Both the position numbers and the translations under genes were made by a program. This document shows positions 3,929-5,753 of a stretch of DNA of 5,753 nucleotides, piece after piece. Each line of letters opens with the position of its first letter. Position 1 is the stretch's first letter. The notes below the pieces were generated by a model. That model searched no databases and was not told where the DNA came from. It worked only from the letters and a program-made list of their open reading frames with translations. Source of the stretch: Acidimicrobiaceae bacterium (GTDB lineage Bacteria > Actinomycetota > Acidimicrobiia > Acidimicrobiales > MedAcidi-G1); assembly GCA_002727895.1 (NCBI GenBank), contig PBUO01000042.1:20412-26164 (forward strand), given 5' to 3'.

Positions 3929-5704
3929 GTGTGCGGAATAATCGCGGTCCTCCGCCGGCCCTCCACCCGTGAGGTTCCCGCCTCCGACGAGGTGCTGGCG
4001 ACGCTGGTCGCCGGCGTCGACCGTCTCCGCGGCCTGACCGGCGGCTCCCTGCCTGACGCGAGGGCACTCGCCGAAGCGGCCGACGCCATCGAGGAGGCCG
4101 ACCGCCTGCTGGGCGGTGCACCGGGCCTGCTGGCCCTGACCCGGGACCCCGCCCTAGCCGGCCGGATCGAGGCCGCCCTGACCGACGTGCCGGCCCTTGT
4201 GGCCGACGTCGAGGCGGCGTTGGAGGACCACGACGGTGACGCCGCCGACGTGGAGGCCGCCAACGCCGGGCTGGTCCGGCTCCGCGACGCCGTGTGGGCC
4301 GTGGGCCGCGACCGCCTGGGCACCCGGGCCGGCGTGGCCACCCTGACCGTCTCTGGTACGCCGAGCGACGCCGGCCTAGCCGTGCTGCTGTCGGTCCAGC
4401 AGGCCCTGTCGGCCATCGACCGCCTGGAGGTCCGGGGCCGCGACTCGGCCGGCCTGCAGGTCACGGTCTGGAACCACGGGATCACCGCCGACGACCCGGC
4501 GGTGGCCGCCCGCCTGGCCGACCCCCTTCACCGCTCGGGCAGCATCCGGGTGCTCGACACGGGAGCGCTCGCCTTCGTGGTCAAGGTGGCGGCCGAGATC
4601 GGCGAACTGGGCGACAACACGGCCGCCCTGCGGGCCGCGCTGGCCGGCGACGACCTGCTGGCCCGGGCGCTGGCCGCCCCCGACGTGGAGGGCTCGGTGC
4701 TGGGCCACACCCGCTGGGCCAGCGTGGGCCTCATCTCCGAGCCCAACGCCCACCCGGTCGACTCGACCCGGGCCGACGGGGTGACCGTGCCGTTGGTGAC
4801 CGCCGTGCAGAACGGCGACGTCGACAACCACGCCGACCTGGTGGTGGCCGAGGGCCTGAGCGTGGGCCCGGAGATCACCCCCGACGCCAAGGTGGTGCCC
4901 GCCCTGTGCGCCGCCCACCTGGCGGCCGGCCACGAGCGCATGGAGGCCTTTCGGCGCACGGTCAGCGTGTTCGAGGGGTCCCTGGCCATCGGGGCGGCCA
5001 CCGGCGACGCGCCGGACCGCCTCCTGCTGGCCCTGCGGGGCAGCGGGCAAGGCCTGTACGTGGGTCTGGCCGAGGACGCCTTCGTGGTGGCCAGCGAGCC
5101 CTACGGTGTCGTCGAGCTGACGGCCGACTTCGTGCGCATGGACGGCGAGACGCCGGCCGACCCGGACGATCCGGGGGCCAGTCGGGGCCAGATCGTCGAG
5201 TTGGACGGCACCCGGGCCGGGACCTTGGCCGGCATCGCCCGTCGGTCCTACGACGGCCGGGACCTGCCGGTGGACGACGACGATGTGGCCCGGGCCGAGA
5301 TCACCACCCGCGACATTGACCGGGGCGACCACCCGCACTACCTGCTGAAGGAGATCGGCGAGTCGCCGGAGTCGGTGCGGGCCACCCTGCGGGGTCGCCT
5401 CGTCGCACCGACGGGCACCGGGGACGGCGCCGACGGGGGCTGGCGGGTCCGCCTGGGCGACGCCTCGCTGGGCCCGGACCTGCGGGACGCCCTGGCCGAC
5501 CGGACGATCCGTCGCATCCTGGTCATCGGCCAGGGCACCGCGGCGGTGGCCGGCGATTCGGTGGCCGATTCGCTGGCCGCCGAGTTGGCCGGGACCGGCA
5601 TCTGGGTGGAGGCCCTACCGGCCACCGAGCTGTCGGGCTTCGGGCTGGCCGCCGACATGTCCGACGTCCTGGCCGTGGCCATCAGCGCCCGCAGGGTGCG
5701 GTAG
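3929..5704 (+). CDS. glmS: GlmS-like glutamine--fructose-6-phosphate aminotransferase, extended N-terminal domain, 3' end broken
   Basis: Expected to make glucosamine-6-phosphate from fructose-6-phosphate and glutamine. GTG 3929 is decisive: it places the catalytic cysteine second (MCGIIAVL), exposed once Met is removed as in class-II amidotransferases. Amidotransferase motifs: RGRDSAGLQV (169-178), GHTRWASVG (259-267), NAHPVDS (273-279), QNGDVDNHADL (294-304), and PDAK (318-321) for the usual D-T-E. The GlmS linker HPHYLLKEIGESPESVRATL is at 468-487, and the first SIS domain starts at 527 (RRILVIGQGT). Canonical GlmS has about 17 residues between the Cys motif and RGxDSAG; here there are about 160, mostly Ala/Leu/Asp/Glu-rich predicted helix. 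A second insert of about 45 residues precedes HTRWA. Similarity stops at VAIS (583-586), where SQSG should follow; the last five codons and the TAG at 5702 are probably not native. Most of the isomerase region is missing. The family call is firm; activity is unknown. Confidence 0.85.
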   Translation: MCGIIAVLRRPSTREVPASDEVLATLVAGVDRLRGLTGGSLPDARALAEAADAIEEADRLLGGAPGLLALTRDPALAGRIEAALTDVPALVADVEAALEDHDGDAADVEAANAGLVRLRDAVWAVGRDRLGTRAGVATLTVSGTPSDAGLAVLLSVQQALSAIDRLEVRGRDSAGLQVTVWNHGITADDPAVAARLADPLHRSGSIRVLDTGALAFVVKVAAEIGELGDNTAALRAALAGDDLLARALAAPDVEGSVLGHTRWASVGLISEPNAHPVDSTRADGVTVPLVTAVQNGDVDNHADLVVAEGLSVGPEITPDAKVVPALCAAHLAAGHERMEAFRRTVSVFEGSLAIGAATGDAPDRLLLALRGSGQGLYVGLAEDAFVVASEPYGVVELTADFVRMDGETPADPDDPGASRGQIVELDGTRAGTLAGIARRSYDGRDLPVDDDDVARAEITTRDIDRGDHPHYLLKEIGESPESVRATLRGRLVAPTGTGDGADGGWRVRLGDASLGPDLRDALADRTIRRILVIGQGTAAVAGDSVADSLAAELAGTGIWVEALPATELSGFGLAADMSDVLAVAISARRVR

Positions 5705-5751
5705 CTGAGCGAGTCGCGGGGCGCCCCGGCGTCCAGCACCTCGCGGGCCAG
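5683..5751 (-). CDS. unrecognised coding fragment on the minus strand at the window edge
   Basis: The minus strand read from 5751 to about 5683 gives 23 codons with no stop, including VLDAGAPRDSLSYRTL, and every third base is G or C, as in the real genes here. No + strand frame continues GlmS across these bases: one hits TAG at 5702, another reads GCGS then stops, and the third lacks the expected SQSG motif. Further left the minus frame runs into the antisense of glmS, so the fragment appears truncated at about 5683-5690. I do not recognise the peptide. It is either part of an unrelated gene joined here by misassembly or rearrangement, or a chance open frame. Confidence 0.35.
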
Positions 5752-5753
5752 TC

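Noticed and set aside
5338..5739. Full 133-codon minus-strand frame as a complete gene
   Set aside because: Only the first part (about 5751-5683) lies outside genuine glmS coding sequence and shows the expected codon bias. The remainder is antisense to glmS with Ser/Arg/Thr-rich shadow composition, so at most the edge fragment is real.
1..5753. Mobile elements, CRISPR arrays, tRNA or rRNA genes, toxin-antitoxin or defence systems
   Set aside because: I saw no transposase motifs, inverted terminal repeats, regularly spaced repeats or tRNA-like folds. Apart from the spacers described, the window is filled by housekeeping genes.

Overview
The window is a GC-rich, almost fully coding bacterial segment with every confident gene on the + strand. 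GC-rich third codon positions, GTG starts at five of the six visible start codons, and the order rpoA-rplQ-truA-rplM-rpsI-glmM-glmS all point to an actinobacterium. The marine/freshwater Acidimicrobiia are a possible home, but that is an impression rather than something the sequence proves.

Layout. Positions 1-1361 are the end of the large ribosomal protein / RNA polymerase alpha operon: the C-terminal domain of RpoA, then L17 (rplQ), then tRNA pseudouridine synthase A (truA), with gaps of only 4 and 16 nt. A 203-nt intergenic region (1362-1564) follows. It holds a plausible promoter (TTGCTG-17-TAGCCT) and, from the predicted transcription start onward, two back-to-back 24-nt hairpins, so it looks like a structured leader for the rplM-rpsI (L13-S9) operon at 1565-2436. 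Just after rpsI there is a 9-bp stem with a 3-nt loop (2451-2471). A -10-like TACGCT comes next, then a run of three tiny ORFs linked to each other and to glmM by 4-nt GTGA/ATGA overlaps. glmM (phosphoglucosamine mutase) occupies 2541-3917, and a glmS-like gene begins 11 nt later at 3929.

How the genes work together. rpoA, rplQ, rplM and rpsI make transcription and translation machinery, and truA modifies tRNA anticodon arms. GlmS (fructose-6-P + glutamine to glucosamine-6-P) and GlmM (glucosamine-6-P to glucosamine-1-P) are consecutive steps toward UDP-GlcNAc for peptidoglycan. Cell-wall precursor synthesis is therefore physically joined to the ribosomal gene block.

What stands out. The GlmS-like protein is unusual. 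About 140 extra residues separate the N-terminal Cys motif from the RGxDSAG motif, and about 45 more lie before HTRWA; some normally conserved substrate-contact positions also differ. The gene is broken at the right edge: similarity stops inside the first SIS domain at about 5686, just before the expected SQSG motif. The last ~65 nt instead read as clean coding sequence on the minus strand. This looks like a contig-end chimera or a real rearrangement. I see no mobile element, CRISPR array, tRNA or rRNA, and no defence or other accessory system.
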